Assembly: GCA_030544235.1 (NCBI GenBank)
Contig: CM060477.1
Span: forward strand, 6,158,934 to 6,222,933
Direction: 5' to 3'
DNA from: Lepturacanthus savala
Taxonomy: Eukaryota > Chordata > Actinopteri > Scombriformes > Trichiuridae
DNA length: 64,000 nucleotides
Notes under the pieces: generated by a model
The model's database searches: none
The model's input: only the letters and a program-made list of their open reading frames with translations
What the model was told of the DNA's origin: nothing
Position numbers and translations under genes: made by a program
Shown here: in pieces, positions 50,623 through 61,260 of the stretch
How the letters are laid out: every line of letters starts with the position of its first letter
How positions within the stretch are numbered: the stretch's first letter is position 1

Positions 50623-53600
50623 TCTTGGCCCGTGCCATTTTCCAAACAGTTGAAGTTGAATGACAGTTTCTCAGATATTTCTGAATATACTGACGCAAAC
50701 TCATGTCCTCTCTCTTTTTTTGTTTATGCGGTTTGTTTCTGAAAACCGGCCAGTGCTGCAATTCTGAGACCAAGCCTTCAAGTGAGCAGTCAGTAACAAA
50801 ACAAAAAGAAAAAAAAAGAAAATTTCTGTTCCAAGTCAGTCAGTGTTTTTTCTCTCAGCAGTCCACAAGGGAATTGCTTGAGCACTTGAACAGAAAATAT
50901 CAGTGAGTGGGGTGGCATGGCGTCATGCATGCATGAGACATGAATTTTCTTGTTGCATGGTTTTAAATAGTATTTACATTCTTGGTCATACTATCGGAGT
51001 GCTCAACACACGTCATTAAAGTTCAATGCTATTTACAAGATCTGCTGTTTTCCTGTTGCAGTAAAGATAAATAATAAAAACTGGGCCATCCTGACCCTAC
51101 AAGCCATAAGTCTGTACTGTACCACTATCACTTTTAACATCTATGCCAAAGTGCATTAATTTTTAATAATTTCGACAGAAGATGGATCCTACAAATCAAA
51201 TCATAAGCCACCTCATAAATAATTCATAGTTCAACCAAAACTTTTGCAAAGACAAATACTACCTCACATAAAAGCTTCTGTTTTCTTACAACCCACTGAA
51301 CTGTTGACTGTCAAAACAGAGAGGCTAATGAGGCTTGAGGGAGCAACATCCACATGGAGATCATCTGTATTTTTGTTATATTTTAAAAATACAAAACTGA
51401 GATTTGTACAATGGTAAACCCTGGAGATAAACAGTCTAGTCACCGACAGTACGTAGCATACTGCTGCAAGATAATGATATAGAAAAATATATGGTGACTG
51501 AAATTTAAAAGAAAAGGGTTTTCAATTTAGTGAATCCTCATTTTTGTGTTTCTTGATACTAGGTTCTCTGGCTTTAAAATGGGCTGTGGGTAATAATGTG
51601 GTAAAATAAAGTGCCAAGTGGACTCAATTCTAAAACTGCTGCATGCATGGAAAGAGAAATAATGTCACTTCATTTATATCCTCCTTCGACGCATACCATG
51701 CTGAAAAGATGCTGGCCTATAAGATTGTCTTATCCGTTGCAGAGGAAAATATCACAAAAGTGAGCTTTAATCTTTAATTGCAACATTTTTGTGGGTTTCA
51801 AATCTCTGTTGGCAGAAAACATCTATCAACAAAAACTTTCTACTGTTTGATGACAGCCCTACTGTATCTGGTATAATGAGCATGACTGAAATCCATTCTC
51901 CCATCCCCCATTTTCATTTACTTTATGCTTGAGGATTCTGAGCTGCTGGAGCACTGTAAAGAAAATCCTTTCAGACAAAGCTTTCAGCTTGAGGTGCCGA
52001 TCAGAAATCAAGGTTTATTTTTATATATACACACTGAGCCCATTTGACAATGCTTCTCTCAGTCTGCCTCTCAACTTGTCAGTCTCTCCTCTTTGTCTCA
52101 CCTCTCCCCTCTACCTCAGGCAACACCGATTATGGGAATAAGAAAGGAGGACAGGAATTGAAGAAGCATTTCAGAAATATGATGACGGGCTATTCATGTG
52201 TTAGCAACAATGCAGCACAGGTCTCTATGTACAATCAGAATGAACAGATTCTCCAGTGTTGGAAGTACAGATCCAGACTGGCACAGCGACAAGCTGCCTG
52301 AAGGGTTAAAGATCCCTTTGATTCTCCTAAATCTGCTGCCTCCTTCAGCTGCAAACTTGGCAAAATTGATTATTAGAAATACTGGAGAACTGTCCTGCAG
52401 ATTTTCCCTCAGTTTTGTAGCACTTTACTCCTGCTGGGGGTCTCTGTGACACCAGACTTTTTTTTTTCTGACAGATTTTGTTGTTCCAAATTCCAATTGT
52501 CAGGAAGGAAACAGTTTGTAATCTAAAGACCTCATCCCCACTGTGTCCATGCGAAACTGATTTCACAGTGAAGATAGCAAACGTTACAGTGAAGAGCAAT
52601 TACTGCAGAACACACACCATACAAACATTTATCCTCTCGCAGATAAAGAACACGATTGTGTCTTAAGAATCTGTTGTGATGCCAGAAAGTGTCACAGGTT
52701 GCTTTCAAAAAAAGAGTGAATTCATGTCCCCTTTTATATATCCAATTTACTAATAACTTTACATTGCAAATATTGTATTTTGCATCAACTTTGCAGGTTA
52801 ATGACACCAGATCGTTTGTAACACGAACATGAGAATTTATTTCATGCTAACAGTGTAATCATGTCAGTGAAAAGGAAAAAAAAGTATATAATGGTATAAA
52901 ATGTTAACATATGATAATCCTATAGTGTGGATTATACTTAATCTGGTGTTTACATGTACATGCTTTGCCCTGCTTTTTCTTTGCCACCCCAGCCTGTGCC
53001 TTTTCTAGCTTGACCCCACTAGTTACAAAAGTTTAAGGTGGGTATCAAATGTATGTCTAACAACAGTCTAACCACATTATCCACAAATTGTTCTTGTCCT
53101 GTGTGGCTGGCTGTGCTGTGGTCTGAATAGAGGATATATTTAACTTTCACCTTTGCTGACAGAAAAGCAGCTGGAGGCAGCGGAGGCCGACAGAGCCCCA
53201 AGTTACGGCAGGCTGAGGTTCCCACAGAAAGATTCACTTACCTCAAGGGAAACTGCAAATATTTGCCTCATAAATTAAGAATTCATTTAAAATTGCTGCC
53301 ACAAAAATTCATACAGCCAATTACCATTGCTGTCTACAATACTGTCTCTGGAGGCCGGGCAGGAAGAAGAGGAGCCATAGGCTTGATGGTTTTCTATTTT
53401 TAGATACTTAAAGTGTCCCCTTAGACAGGTATTTTTTCCCTCTACTTTATCCTCTCAGTAACTCCCCAGCCACCAATTCCTCAGACATTTTATTGAATAA
53501 TAATCTCAATTTGACTGTTTTGCTTTTCCAGAGCACACATACCATTTCTACCGATGTGCATTGCATTTACATCACATTTCAGCCCTTTAGCTGATGCTCT

Positions 53601-54164
53601 GAAATACTGGTACAGGACACCAAACCAAATGGCAAACATGTAATGTTATTTATTGAATCCAATTTTCAAAATATCGGTTCCCTAAAGTGTATTTCTACTC
53701 GAATTGTTTTTGTTATAAGGAGCTACATTTTATACGTTTAAAATACAATTAAAATTTGATATTTAGGTTTGCTTTCAAATTAAAACACACCTTTAAAAAG
53801 TAAAATTATGCTCAATGGCATTTTTACACTTTAGAGTATATAAAAGTACCTAAAATTAAAGAAAGAAAAGGCTACTTATTCCTTTGAAATGTCATAACAA
53901 AGCTCCTAGGCTGCTTTTTATCCCATGCAATTAATTCAACATGCGGTTATGAAATTATGCTTAATTACATCCCTGCAGACAGAATTAAAAAGACACAATG
54001 AGGAAATGTCCAGAGGTAGAAAACATGCTGGAAATAAAATGGCAGAAAAATTAAAACGATATTGGTAAAGAAGCTCTGTTAACATGCCTGACCCCATCTT
54101 TAAAGCGATTAACCTCGATAAGTATTCACAAAAATGATTTGTACAATCTAACTACAAAGAAAAG
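50623..54164. other. Non-coding stretch without recognisable gene
   Basis: No exon supported. A GGTAAGTG donor-like word on the minus strand at about 53238-53245 has stop codons upstream in the nearby frames. The block 53245-53345 (TGCAAATATTTGCC, CATAAATTAAGAATTC, CCAATTACC) could be a conserved element. A weak match to a CATTTAG-CAGATGCT repeat tail lies near 53565-53620. The rest is AT-rich. Confidence 0.45.
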
Positions 54165-54713
54165 AATCTCTGTATGTGTGTGTCTGTGTGTTCTTATATC
54201 TTGAGAACCAATTCTTCCAATTGTCTTCACACTTGTCATTGTTGCTGAGAACAGGAGTAAGATCCTCTACGGAATTTGGTGCCAGATGGTGGCAGAATAA
54301 TAACAGACTTGAAGTTTGATACAAATCCTATATGTATATATCAGACAAATCTAGTCATATAGGCTGCAAGAGGAGTTCAGGCTCCACAAGAAGCTGGAAG
54401 AAAGACATTTTTGGAGAAAAACTTATTTGCATCTACATAGATTTTCCAACATTGTTTATTCTGTTTAAATCTGTTTTTGCCACTCCCCCATTTTGACCAA
54501 TCCTTACCAAATTTTGTTCCAAACATATCTGGACCAAGCTGGAAAAAGGGCATTTTTCCGTTTTTCAATATTCCATATAGGTTGCCCTCAACCTTTGTTC
54601 AATTGCAGATCAGGGCAGGTCTAACATTTCAGAAAACAACATTCTCCTGAACATTTGTGCTATTGCAACCATATTTGGTGCAAATTTGTGAATATCATGC
54701 ACCATCATCTAAC
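54165..54713 (+). repeat. Left part of an older dispersed repeat split by a Tc1-like insertion
   Basis: TGTCTGTGTGTTCTTATATC, then CTTGAGAACCAATTCTTCC, CTTCACACTTG and GAATTTGGTGCC resemble a percomorph dispersed repeat. Together with 55992-56240 it appears to flank the transposon. The family name is not known to me. Confidence 0.5.
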
Positions 54714-55991
54714 TTCACAGAACAAAAATATAAATGCAACATGATCATTTTGGTCTCATTTTTCACAAGTTTTTCTATGGGACTTGTTTTCTTATTTTAA
54801 TTTTTTAATTTTGTTGAAAGATGCTGATTAAAGATCATGATTGTTGCAAAGATGTGCCTTGGGCAAGTCACAATAAAAGGCCACTCTAAACTGTGCAGAT
54901 CTCTTTTGAAAAAGACATTTATTAGGCAGTGAACTATGGATTTCACAGGTCTGTGCTACAGATTAGTTTCTTTCTTTGTTTTTTGGGAGGGGAGAGGGTA
55001 GAAAACAAGTTGGTATCAGATCATTTGTGTCACACAGCGCAACACATCACCTTTGCATAAAATTAATCAGGTTGACGATTGTTGCTTGTGGAATATTGGT
55101 CCACTTCTTTTTAATGGCTGTGCAAAGTTGCTGAATATTGGCAGGAATTGGAATAAGCTGTCATACAGGCTGATCCAGAACATCCTATACATGCTCAAAG
55201 GGTGACATGCCTGAGTCTTAAAGCAAGACAAGAACTGATTTATTTTTAGTTGCCACAGTTGTGTAAAGATCTTTGTAACATGGGGCCATATGTTATCATG
55301 CTGCAACATGAGTTGATGGCAGTGGATGAATGGCAGAAAAATGGGACTCAGGATCTTATCAGGGAATGCATGGTATGCAAGCATGAGATGCAGCTTCCCT
55401 GAGATGGTTTCTGACAGTTTGTGCAGAAATTCTTCAGTTGTGCAACCAACTGTTGCATCAGTTGTCTGGGTGTCTAGTCTTAGACGATCCTGCAGGTGAA
55501 ACTGCTGGATGAGGAGGTCCTGGGCTGGAGTGCTTACACCTGGTCTGAGGTTGTGAGGCCGGTTAGATGTACTGCCGAATTCTTGGAAACAATGTCAAAA
55601 GCAGCTTATGATGTGAAATGAACATTCAGTCCATGGGCAACAGCTGGTGGACATTCCTGCAGTCAGCAGCCAATCACACGCTCCTTCAAATCTTGCAGCA
55701 TCTGTGGCATTGTGTTGTGATAAAACTGCAGAGTCTTTTATTGTGGCCAGCCCAAGGTGCACCTGTGCAATAATTATGCCATTTAATCAGCAGCTTGATG
55801 TGCCACACCATTCATGTGGATGAATTAGCTTGGCAAAGGAGAAGTGCTGACTAACACGGATTTAAAAAAAATTCTGAACAAAATTTGAGAAAAATAAGTT
55901 TTTGTGTGCATGGAAAAAGTAAGTACTAAATATTTTATTTCAACGCATGAAAAATGGGGCAAATCTTGTCTTTATATTTTTGTTCAGTGTA
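54714..55991 (-). mobile_element. Tc1/mariner-like DNA transposon, degenerate but with both ends
   Basis: The ends are inverted: CACAGAACAAAAATATAAA from 54716, and the complement of TTTATATTTTTGTTCAGTG ending at 55989. Flanking dinucleotides are TT (54714-54715) and TA (55990-55991), consistent with a decayed TA target duplication. The inverted repeats are long: GTGCCTTGGGCAAGTCAC and AATAAAAGGCCACTCT near 54854-54885 pair with TCTTTTATTGTGGCCAGCC near 55734-55752. Total length is about 1.28 kb. The interior reads on the minus strand as a broken Tc1-like transposase (see 55067-55384). The terminal type and interior match a Tc1-like family common across teleosts, as I recall it. It is probably immobile now. 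Confidence 0.9.
55067..55384 (-). pseudogene. Tc1-like transposase remnant (C-terminal half of DDE domain)
   Basis: The 106-codon minus frame contains LQHDNIWPHV, corresponding to the Tc1-family segment with the second catalytic Asp (the usual DN-x-PH motif). It also contains HPLSMYRMFWISLYDS, corresponding to the segment with the third acidic residue before a Trp-Asp-x-Leu motif. Here the pattern is degraded and no acidic residue is seen at the expected place. FQFLPIFSNF follows, corresponding to the usual helix before the C terminus. The N-terminal DNA-binding domain and first catalytic Asp are not open in this frame. Further minus-strand similarity probably extends to about 55560. It is non-functional, being broken and lacking an intact catalytic triad. 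Confidence 0.8.
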
Positions 55992-56240
55992 TAAAGGATG
56001 GGATTTCTGTATATATGTATGTATGACTGTTCTTTGACTTCACACTCGGTAGGCACTGGGCTGAGGATGCCATTCGGATGAGTAGTTCTCAAGAACGGTG
56101 CAAGCAGCCATAACGTGGTTCTGGGCAAAGCTGCAAGCAGCACTTCCAAATGGGCAAGTGGTTCTACCGGACAACGCTGCAAGCTGCAATACTGGGAGCC
56201 AAGCAATCATCCTGCTCCTAAATGGCATGTGCTCGGGCAT
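55992..56240 (+). repeat. Right part of the split dispersed repeat, with GCAAGCAGC motifs
   Basis: TGCAAGCAGC-type words recur at about 56099, 56135 and 56176 (CTGCAAGCTGC in the last), between GGTTCTGGGCAAAG and GGAGCCAAGCAATC segments. CTGCAAGCAGC is itself an imperfect palindrome. Plus and minus frames across it are chance. The right boundary is approximate. Confidence 0.5.
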
Positions 56241-59200
56241 ATGTACATTAAAAGGTTTATATTTTCTGCAGCAAATCGCAGTGCAGCCCCATTAGTGACT
56301 CCATCTTTAGATTCAACCCGCACAACACAGTCAGTATCTTCCTCCCCAGCGATGGAACACATTAGCGCACATTCTACTAAATCCTTCTTCAGTAGTGTCT
56401 CAGTAGCAGAAAGTGTGTGCTGTTAATACTTCCCCACAATGTACCCACAGAGCTGTCAGCAGCAGCGACCGCGGGGGGAATAAAAGATGAAAATGATTCA
56501 TGTGATGTTACTTTGTGCTCCTCAGTAAATCAGCCAGAACAAGTAAACAAATTTATGGTTCTTACACAATGCAGAATATGACAAGTGAGGGAAAATATGG
56601 GAGAAAAAAGGAGTGCAAACATATCTGATTTATTGGTTTACTGTTGGTCTATACCAGGCCATGTGTTTGTGTGTGTTTTGTCACCCTCCCATTGCACCAG
56701 ACAGCTGGACTAGTACAGTTGTGTTCTAACAATTCAACTCGAACTGGCAGGCTCAACTGTGATTGATAGAGGTCAGAGTTCTGCACAAATCACAACAGAT
56801 AGGACAAAAATACACATGAACAATACACAATAAGGCACATACAAACACTCAAACACCTGGTTTATCCATCTTGCATCCTCACACGTTCTCCAGGAATCCA
56901 CAGGAGCTGCCAGAATGTGTCGCCCCACTCTCAGCTCACTCCTCTGCTATTTCATTACACCAGATTTTGAGAAGCTGATGGCTCCCAGAGACTGGACTTG
57001 TCACCATCAAACAGGCGGTCAAATTTAAGTCTAGTGTAAATGACCTGTCATCACGATTGAACCCCAGAGGTGAAAAGAAATGGAAAATCATCCATTCCTC
57101 TATTTCCATGGTACTCTCCCATTCTTACACTTGCAGTAAAATAGTACTGACATGGTGATATTCACTGCCCCCCACTGACTGGGCCTAGAACTACATCAAA
57201 CTCTACTGCCTGCTGAAGCAGACAAAAAAGTCTGCAATATGATTTATTTCAGACAAAGAAAGTGCATACGTTGTAAGGTCAGTGCTGGCCCAAGCAGTTG
57301 TTCAAGGTGCTAAACAGAATCAATCAATCAATCGCCCCAACATGTATACTCTCTACCATCTTAAAAATAAGAAGGAAAGCTGTATTGTGATTTATTGATA
57401 ATGAAGATTAACCTTACAATTTATATGACAAGATATGAATACCAAACCAGGCAAATGCAAAAAGCTTCACTGAAAAACATAACAAATCATTTAATGCCCC
57501 TGCATGACCCTTTATCTATATGTGTATAATATAGGCATATAGACATATACAGGTAAACCCACAAAACTTAAACTAAATACTAAATAAAAATAATTCCTTT
57601 CATTGAATTAAAATTTTCATGTGAAACACTTCTTGGCACTTCCATAAGTGTTACTGTATGGCTGCAACTTCTCATTTAGTAAGACATATAAGACAAGGGT
57701 ATGTGTGGGAATGTGGGTGCATGCAGGACAGGTGTAGGAGGGAGGTTGTAATTAGTGGTTAGAGTAATTAGAAAGGTTGATGTTAACAAGGCAGACGATC
57801 TAATTTCTTGAGAGATATGAATCTGCACATGGACCGCAGGCTGTGAGGACAAACAATAAAGGTGTACATACATACACGTCATTACTCATATATACATACT
57901 ATGCCAATATTTCCATTCTAAAAGGTGAGGTGAACTTTCTCCTGACATTTTGCACCCAACGATTAAACAGCCATCCCTCATCCTCCACTCTTCAGCCACT
58001 GCATCTCATTAATGCTGATAGCCAATTAACACATGCAAGAATTACTAACCTTTCCATTTCACCTCCATACCGCTAATGACCCCAGTGTACGGTGCTATTT
58101 ATCTTTATCCCTGCTATTCAGAGACAAAAGTGAGTTTCCTTCTATGCCTGCAGCCAGAGTTAATGTGGAAGTGCTCATAAGGAAGATGAATATAGTTTTG
58201 TTTCTGTATATTGTCTTTAAATGGCACCAGCACCTGGGGCTTTCATGGAGATTATATCTAGAGGTGAACCACTCACCCATGTGGACTTGCTGCCAGCCTG
58301 CCTGATCAATTTTTTATACTGCTCATTTTTTATGTAGATGTGTCGACCTCTATGCAATAACCCCTGCATCTTTTGCATCAATAGTGTCTCACATTAGGTT
58401 ATGCACAGTAGACTGTGCCCTGAACTGCACAAGGAAGTTGCAAATCAGAAAGGAGCTTAAAACCCTCTTGATGACAAGCAACCCTGTAATAGCAAGATGT
58501 TTTTACACAGGTTTGAAATGCAGGCGTTTAGGATTTTATAAGGGCTGGATTAACCAAGTGATTAACATTAATCTTTGAAGTAGCTTGTAGCAAGGATATG
58601 GGAATGTCAAAAAGAGTTAAAAAAAAAAAAAAACTCAGTACATGAATATAGAGAGGGGTAAGAAAAAGAAGGAATAAGAGCAGTAACAACCACACCTTGT
58701 ATCCCCAATCCATCACTTCCATAATTAACATTTGATTGGTGGTCTGTATCGACATTTCATTAGTAGCCAAGTCAGTAGAGGACCGTGTCAGTTATGTTAA
58801 TGGCTTGTCTGGGCTGGAGACTTGCAGTCACACACTAGAAAGTTGATATCAGGAGCAAAGAGGAAGCCAAGGAATCTAATGAAGATGTCTCCCCCCGCCC
58901 CCGTCCCATTATTTTATCCCACAGAGAGGAATGATGTTCCAAAGTGAATTTGGGTAGTACCGTCACATTTCTGTATGGAAACTGTCCATTTCCTTTGGGT
59001 GATGCACTCATGACAGGTATAAGTAAACATAATTTGTTTCTACCTGCAATAACGGCTTTTCATACCACTTAGAAGCAGCAGAGAGAAGCAGCGAGTTGAT
59101 GAACACTGACATGTTATACTATAAAATTGACATGGCTATTTGTTGCATATCTACACATCCAGAAGGTACATCAACATTCATTTTGAACTTGTTTCTAGCT

Positions 59201-59349
59201 TCCAAATGTCACTGCAATATTCACTTTTAGCTTCTTTTAGCTTTTTTTGCAATAAAACTTCACAGAGTTGAAAAGTGCTTCCCTACCAGAGTCTGTGGTA
59301 ATCCTATGGTTTCGTCATTACAAGCAACAAACATTTGATTGATTGTAAT
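56241..59349. other. Non-coding stretch without supported gene
   Basis: A plus frame ending near 56426 follows an acceptor-like TTTTCTGCAG (56261-56270) and is Ser-rich. It lacks a domain or downstream donor, so it is not called. A poly(A)-like run lies near 58619-58633. No other feature was recognised. Confidence 0.45.
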
Positions 59350-59470
59350 TAGAATCAGAATCGGCTTTACTGGCCAAGCATGCATACATACAAGGAATTT
59401 GACTGAAATAGGTTTTGCTCTTGATGTACTAACACAGAACAGATTCACAGACACTAGTGCAAACAAGACA
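59350..59470 (+). repeat. Fragment of a very common teleost dispersed repeat
   Basis: TAGAATCAGAATCGGCTTTA, CTGGCCAAGCATGC, ACATACAAGGAATTTGACT and TTTTGCTCTTGATGTAC follow the order of a repeat recalled from many teleost genomes. Its class is uncertain. Confidence 0.6.
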
Positions 59471-61092
59471 ATAGTAGTGATTATACCAAGCTGCTTCAAC
59501 TAAACTATTGAGCAAGATTTAAGGGGTTTGCAGAAAAGAGAATAAGCATGTCTATCAGTTGCTTGTTCACTCATTTAACCCATTTATAACTTGATGTAAA
59601 TCTTACGAATTGTGAAGAGACAACTGATTGCTGAAAATGAAAAAAACAATACAACCTATTATCTGGCCAGAACAATCGATGGCGAAGCCATCAGGATGTC
59701 TTTCTGCAGATAATAAGATGCATCTGTGAATACTCTAATGTAATATGAATGAGAATTTGGATTCAGAAAAGTGGAAAAAAAAAGAAGAAAAAAGAAAAGA
59801 AAAGAATGGATGGCAGGAGTGATGGGGTGTGACCTTTACCCTCAGTACCTATAGGGAAGGGATACTACCCTCACAGAGTTGATCGATCGAGGTGCATTGC
59901 TCAGTCAAATCAATAGTAGCCTTAATAGTCCATACTAAACATTGGCTTTTTAATGAAATGGTGGCAGTTTTTCACCTCACTTCTCTTGTTAAAGTGTCCA
60001 TCATGTTGCATTTCTCTCCCATTTCAACCTCAGGGGCAGATTGAAATTGTGAAATTAACATTCCACTCTATTTGCTGACAATTAGTGTGCATAAAGTATT
60101 CCACTCTATGGCATCTACTGTCATTACTGTTCCTTTATGCAACAATACCAAACTGCCTAAGGCATTCTATTTAAAGGCTGTATAGTGCATATGCGTTGAG
60201 CATGTATTATGAAAGATGAATATTTTCTAGCTACATGTAAATGACCTACTACCTACTGTATGTTGTGGATCTAACTATGAATGATTAATTATAAAGTCAT
60301 GAGTTATCTAAACATCTGCTGCTCTGGAAGCTGTGCAGACTACACCATTTAATTGAGTGACAATCATCAGCTCCCCCATGTGGTGAGAGGCTTCACTAAC
60401 CGCTCCACTATGATCTGCATACATGTTTTTGAATTTGTTTCACATGGAGTTTTGCTTTTTTTTTTTCTTTCATGTAAATGTTCCAGCTGAAACCAAAAGC
60501 GTGGCTTGTTGGTTATAAAGTTGGATCACTCTCACAAAATGTCAACATTTGTCCAGACCACTGAAGATTATTCACCCCAAAATGTCACATTTGCATTCTT
60601 TTAGAGAGCCAAGTCCCCCTGCAGCTCACTCGTAAGATACCTCTTACCTTTGGGCCAGACATTTGAAAGGATGAGGCCTCTCACCACAGCAAACCATATG
60701 TCTTCAGTAGACTATGAGGTGAATCACACGCTAAAAGTATTTAGAATTTATCTGCATCAAAAGTGTGCCAAACCTAAGGTGACTAGAAGTCACCAGGGAG
60801 TCATTTCTATTGTCAGCTCAAAAAATGTTATGCTGTAGATTCTGTGATGTCCCACACCCACGTATTCCCTGCAATATTCCATTTTGAATAGTCTGCCAAC
60901 TACTTCAGCAAAAACACAGACATAATATATGAGTGCATACAATAATGCCAACAACAACTAGCTACAAAACCCTCTCTAACAAGCACTCAGGCTCTCCAGA
61001 ATCACAGTTCATATTTCTCGTCTGCCCTTTGAATTCCTGGATAAGCTTTGGAAGAAGGAGTCCTTGAGGAAGACGGAGGGTCCTGGACTTAC
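59471..61092. other. Non-coding stretch, possibly intron 1 of the 61 kb candidate gene
   Basis: If the 61093-61260 exon is real, this is part of its first intron, read on the minus strand. No second exon with matching phase 0 was recognised here. An A/G-rich run lies at about 59768-59808. Confidence 0.4.
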
Positions 61093-61260
61093 CTCATGCT
61101 TCCTGGTACCTCCTGCCCTCCTGGCATGACCTGGATAAGGTCTGATCACGCTGCCCTGCCCTGGGAAAGGGGAAGCCATTAACAGTCCCGTGAGAAGGAC
61201 ACATTCAAATAGGAAACCATACAGAATAAACACAGTGCGAGCGCACCGTCGCGTTCCCAT
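61093..61260 (-). CDS. Candidate first coding exon of an unidentified secreted or membrane protein (partial)
   Basis: Seen directly on the minus strand: ATG at 61260-61258 with G at -3 and G at +4, followed by 56 open codons. Residues 1-8 include Arg-Arg-Cys-Ala-Arg. Residues 9-28 are hydrophobic (TVFILYGFLFECVLLTGLLM), giving a classic signal-peptide or signal-anchor shape, with a plausible cleavage site after Ala29. Residues 33-56 are Gly/Pro/Arg-rich, with an Arg-Arg pair (47-48) that could be a proprotein cleavage site, and end His-Glu. The exon ends at GAG|GTAAGT (donor at 61092-61087), a near-perfect 5' splice site, leaving phase 0. The frame stays open after the donor to about 61010, so a short single-exon product is the alternative. 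No domain is present and I cannot name the gene. The neighbours give no further clue. Confidence 0.35.

Noticed and set aside
53019..53260. Consensus-like donor GAGGTAAGTG on the minus strand
   Set aside because: The sequence just upstream on that strand has multiple stops in the frames checked and looks AT-rich non-coding.
53565..53620. Possible tail of a CATTTAGCAGATGC-type fish repeat
   Set aside because: Similarity is too weak over too short a span to assign.
56115..56426. Ser-rich plus ORF after an acceptor-like TTTTCTGCAG
   Set aside because: It begins inside a dispersed repeat, has no matching donor or recognised domain, and stops where random sequence would.
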